6,838 nucleotides of DNA from contig DCDC01000076.1 in assembly GCA_002316225.1 (NCBI GenBank), positions 1 through 6,838 of the forward strand, written 5' to 3'. Below, in pieces: positions 4,844 to 6,838 of the stretch (the first letter of the stretch is position 1; the number at the start of each line of letters is the position of its first letter). A program made the translations under genes and the position numbers. The DNA comes from Firmicutes bacterium UBA1065. Its GTDB lineage: Bacteria; Bacillota; Clostridia; Tissierellales; Sedimentibacteraceae. Below the pieces are notes generated by a model that was not told the DNA's origin, did no database searches, and saw only the letters and a list, made by a program, of their open reading frames with translations.

Positions 4844-6622
4844 ATGAAACCATTAACATCCAACTCAAATGTATTAAAATGGGTAGATGAAATCACTTCA
4901 ATGATGAATCCGTCTGATGTGGTATGGATTGACGGCAGCGAAAACCTCTACGAAGAGCTAAGAAAAGAAGCATGCTCAACGGGTGAGCTCATAAAATTGA
5001 ACCAGGAAATTTACCCCGGATGTTACTACCATCGGTCAGCAAAAGACGATGTGGCAAGAATGGAAGACAAGACCTACATCTGCACAAGAAGGAAGGAAGA
5101 TGCAGGCTATACCAACAATTGGATGAGCCCTCAGGATGCTTACAGGCTGGGAAGAGAAATTTTCACGGATTCCATGAAGGGCAGGACCATGTATATCATT
5201 CCCTATTCCATGGGTCCGGTAGGATCCCCATTTTCCAAAATTGGATTTGAAATTACAGATTCAATCTATGTTGTTTTAAGCATGAACATCATGACCAGGG
5301 TGGGTCAGGATGTTTTGGATGCCCTGGGAGATTCAAACGACTTTGTGCGGGGTGTTCACGGTAAGTGCACCCTGGATATCAACAGGAGATATATCTTCCA
5401 TTTTCCTGAAGACAATACCATATGGTCATGCAATTCCGGTTACGGTGGCAATGTTCTCTTAGGCAAAAAATGCTTTGCCCTCCGCATCGCATCATACCAG
5501 GGCAGGATGGAAGGCTGGATGGCCGAGCACATGCTTATAGTCGGTATCGAGAGTCCGGACGGAGAGGTTAAATACATAGCCGGGGCCTTTCCATCGGCTT
5601 GCGGCAAAACAAATTTAGCCATGCTCATACCTCCCGAAGTTTATTTGAAGAAAGGGTACAGGGTATGGACCGTAGGTGATGACATAGCATGGCTCCGTAT
5701 TAAGGAAGACGGGAGACTGTGGGCTATAAATCCGGAAGCAGGCTTTTTCGGAGTTGCACCGGGAACAAATGCAAAATCCAATTACAATGCCCTCATGTCC
5801 ACGAGGAAAAACTCGATTTTCACAAATGTTGTATTAAATTTGGACGATTATACGGTATGGTGGGAAAAACTTGATAATAATCCTCCTGAAAATGCCCTGG
5901 ATTGGATGGGAAATCCATGGAACGGAAAGACATCCAAGGAAAACGGAGCCCATCCCAACTCAAGGTTTACAGCACCGGCAATAAATTGCCCCTGCATTTC
6001 ACCTGAGTGGGAATCACCTGAAGGAGTTCCCTTATCGGCAATAATATTCGGAGGAAGACGGGCAAAAACAGCCCCCTTGGTTTACCAGTCAAGGAACTGG
6101 CAGCATGGCACCTTCGTAGGATCCACCCTGGCCTCGGAAACCACCGCAGCTGCAGCAGGAAAAGTGGGAGTCGTAAGAAGAGACCCCATGGCCATGCTTC
6201 CCTTCTGTGGTTACAACATGGGAGATTATTTCAGGCATTGGCTTGAAATGGGCAAAAAAATGTCCAATCCACCAAAAATATTCCACGTGAACTGGTTTAG
6301 GACCAATGAAAAAGGAGAATTCATCTGGCCGGGATTCGGGGATAATTTCAGGGTAATCGAATGGATGCTCAAGAGATGTGAAAACCTGGTAGATGCAGAA
6401 GAATCTCCGATCGGGTACATGCCAAGGCCTGAGGACATCAATTTGGAGGGTCTTAATATCTCAACAGACACCCTGAAATCACTCCTCACAATTGACAAAG
6501 AGGCATGGCTTGAAGATGTAAAGGGTATAGAAGAATTTTATAAAAAGATAGGGGATACGGTACCCCAGGAGCTATACGACGAATTGAAAACTTTGGCTGA
6601 TAATTTGAATAAAATGGAGTAA
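4844..6622 (+). CDS. pckA: phosphoenolpyruvate carboxykinase, GTP-dependent
   Basis: The enzyme interconverts oxaloacetate + GTP and PEP + GDP + CO2, in gluconeogenesis or, in some anaerobes, in the anaplerotic CO2-fixing direction. At 592 residues it has the length of the GTP type; the ATP type is shorter and unrelated in these motifs. The P-loop FPSACGKTNLAM (249-260) includes the family's reactive cysteine, C253. Mn2+ ligands, by alignment with the vertebrate enzyme, are K209 (LLGKKCFALR), H229 (AEHMLI) and D280 (VGDDIAW). R72 (ARMEDKTY) and the GGRR pair at 405-406 bind substrate, and NPEAGFFGVAPGTN (296-309) is diagnostic. The lid region is SETTAAAAGKVGVVRRDP (431-448) and the guanine site is FIWPGFGDN (493-501). 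All key residues I can place are present. The gene has its own promoter and terminator and stands as a single-gene unit, though read-through from upstream is possible. GTP-type enzymes are less usual than ATP-type in Firmicutes, but known in anaerobic clostridial lineages. Confidence 0.97.
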   Translation: MKPLTSNSNVLKWVDEITSMMNPSDVVWIDGSENLYEELRKEACSTGELIKLNQEIYPGCYYHRSAKDDVARMEDKTYICTRRKEDAGYTNNWMSPQDAYRLGREIFTDSMKGRTMYIIPYSMGPVGSPFSKIGFEITDSIYVVLSMNIMTRVGQDVLDALGDSNDFVRGVHGKCTLDINRRYIFHFPEDNTIWSCNSGYGGNVLLGKKCFALRIASYQGRMEGWMAEHMLIVGIESPDGEVKYIAGAFPSACGKTNLAMLIPPEVYLKKGYRVWTVGDDIAWLRIKEDGRLWAINPEAGFFGVAPGTNAKSNYNALMSTRKNSIFTNVVLNLDDYTVWWEKLDNNPPENALDWMGNPWNGKTSKENGAHPNSRFTAPAINCPCISPEWESPEGVPLSAIIFGGRRAKTAPLVYQSRNWQHGTFVGSTLASETTAAAAGKVGVVRRDPMAMLPFCGYNMGDYFRHWLEMGKKMSNPPKIFHVNWFRTNEKGEFIWPGFGDNFRVIEWMLKRCENLVDAEESPIGYMPRPEDINLEGLNISTDTLKSLLTIDKEAWLEDVKGIEEFYKKIGDTVPQELYDELKTLADNLNKME

Positions 6623-6625
6623 TTA

Positions 6626-6658
6626 TAACGAGGGTTTACAGCCCTCGTTAAAATTTTT
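6626..6658 (+). terminator. rho-independent terminator after pckA
   Basis: A perfect 9-bp stem TAACGAGGG (6626-6634) / CCCTCGTTA (6642-6650) has a 7-base loop TTTACAG. AAA then TTTTT (6654-6658) follows. It begins 3 bases after the pckA stop codon. The T tract is offset from the stem by three A residues, which may pair partly with upstream T residues. Confidence 0.85.
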
Positions 6659-6659
6659 G

Positions 6660-6748
6660 GTACATGTATCGGATGACTCAAAGAGGAGTAATAAAAATAT
6701 CAAGCGAACATTTGCAGGACACGACTATAATTCTTAGCGAATGCAGGT
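6660..6748. other. non-coding stretch with degenerate direct repeats
   Basis: No convincing gene is present. GCGAACATTTGCAGG (6704-6718) is echoed by GCGAATGCAGG (6737-6747), the second copy lacking four bases. AGAGGAG (6681-6687) resembles a ribosome binding site but has no start codon at a usable distance. The block adjoins the large palindrome and may be part of the same dispersed element. Confidence 0.4.
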
Positions 6749-6838
6749 TAAAAATCCGTTAAACAGCTTGCACTGTTTGAGCGCAGCGAGTTTGCAAGCT
6801 GTTTAACGGATTTTTAGCCGGAATGAGCTTTAGAATTA
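6728..6838. repeat. large palindromic element, perfect 24-bp arms plus outer arms
   Basis: Perfect 24-bp inverted arms lie at 6749-6772 and 6793-6816, each containing CCGTTAAACAGCTTGCA or its complement. They enclose a 20-base centre containing GAGCGCAGCGAG. Each arm is bounded by A5 or T5, so a transcript from either strand would form a stem followed by a U run, and the element could act as a bidirectional terminator. A weaker outer inverted repeat, TAATTCT (6728-6734) with AGAATTA (6832-6838), touches the window end, so the element may extend further. An alternative short hairpin AAACAG-CTTGCA-CTGTTT (6761-6778) competes with the long stem. It is probably a dispersed intergenic repeat. Confidence 0.75.

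Noticed and set aside
6664..6762. Small + strand ORF of 32 codons (MYRMTQRGVIKISSEHLQ...)
   Set aside because: It starts 5 bases after the T tract of the pckA terminator, has no ribosome binding site, and ends inside the palindrome arm. No family is recognised.
6749..6816. Integron attC-like site (GTTAAAC / GTTTAAC in the arms)
   Set aside because: The core-like heptamers are in the wrong relative orientation (attC has RYYYAAC first and GTTRRRY last), the stem is perfect with no extrahelical bases, and no integrase or cassette is present.

Overview
The window looks like ordinary chromosome from a low-GC, Gram-positive, anaerobe-like bacterium of the Clostridia/Tissierellia type. Supporting signs are AT-rich intergenic DNA, strong GGAGG/AGGAG-like ribosome binding sites, many AGA/AGG arginine codons, Firmicute-style extended -10 promoters, U-tract terminators and a tRNA gene without an encoded CCA. 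The exact genus cannot be read from the sequence. All recognised genes are on the + strand.

Layout: (1) Positions 1-245 hold what may be the last codons of an upstream gene, a dispersed palindromic repeat of the GTCATCCTGAGCG type, and a rho-independent terminator. (2) rmuC (317-1504) has its own extended -10 promoter and encodes a membrane-anchored coiled-coil protein of the RmuC family. (3) A tRNA-Leu(CAA) gene (1563-1645) has its own promoter and a strong terminator. (4) A tight three-gene unit follows: rsmI (16S rRNA C1402 2'-O-methyltransferase), a DUF554 membrane protein overlapping it by 4 bases, and an NhaC-family antiporter starting at TTG 11 bases later. (5) pckA (4844-6622), a GTP-dependent PEP carboxykinase, has a good sigma-A-type promoter and a terminator. 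(6) The right end (6660-6838) is non-coding and dominated by a large palindrome with 24-bp perfect arms whose outer arms reach the window edge.

Functionally this is housekeeping content: genome maintenance (RmuC), translation (tRNA-Leu, RsmI), ion or solute transport (DUF554, NhaC family) and central carbon metabolism (PckA). The rsmI operon couples a ribosome-modifying enzyme to two membrane proteins with no obvious shared pathway. I found no CRISPR array, transposase, phage gene, toxin-antitoxin pair or defence module, and nothing that amounts to a previously undescribed system. The most interesting non-coding structures are the two palindromic intergenic elements near the ends, which share the core GAGCGNNGCGA, and the right one may continue beyond the window. 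The most interesting coding observation is an NhaC-family protein whose usual GDK...SPLSD signature has lost its acidic residue.
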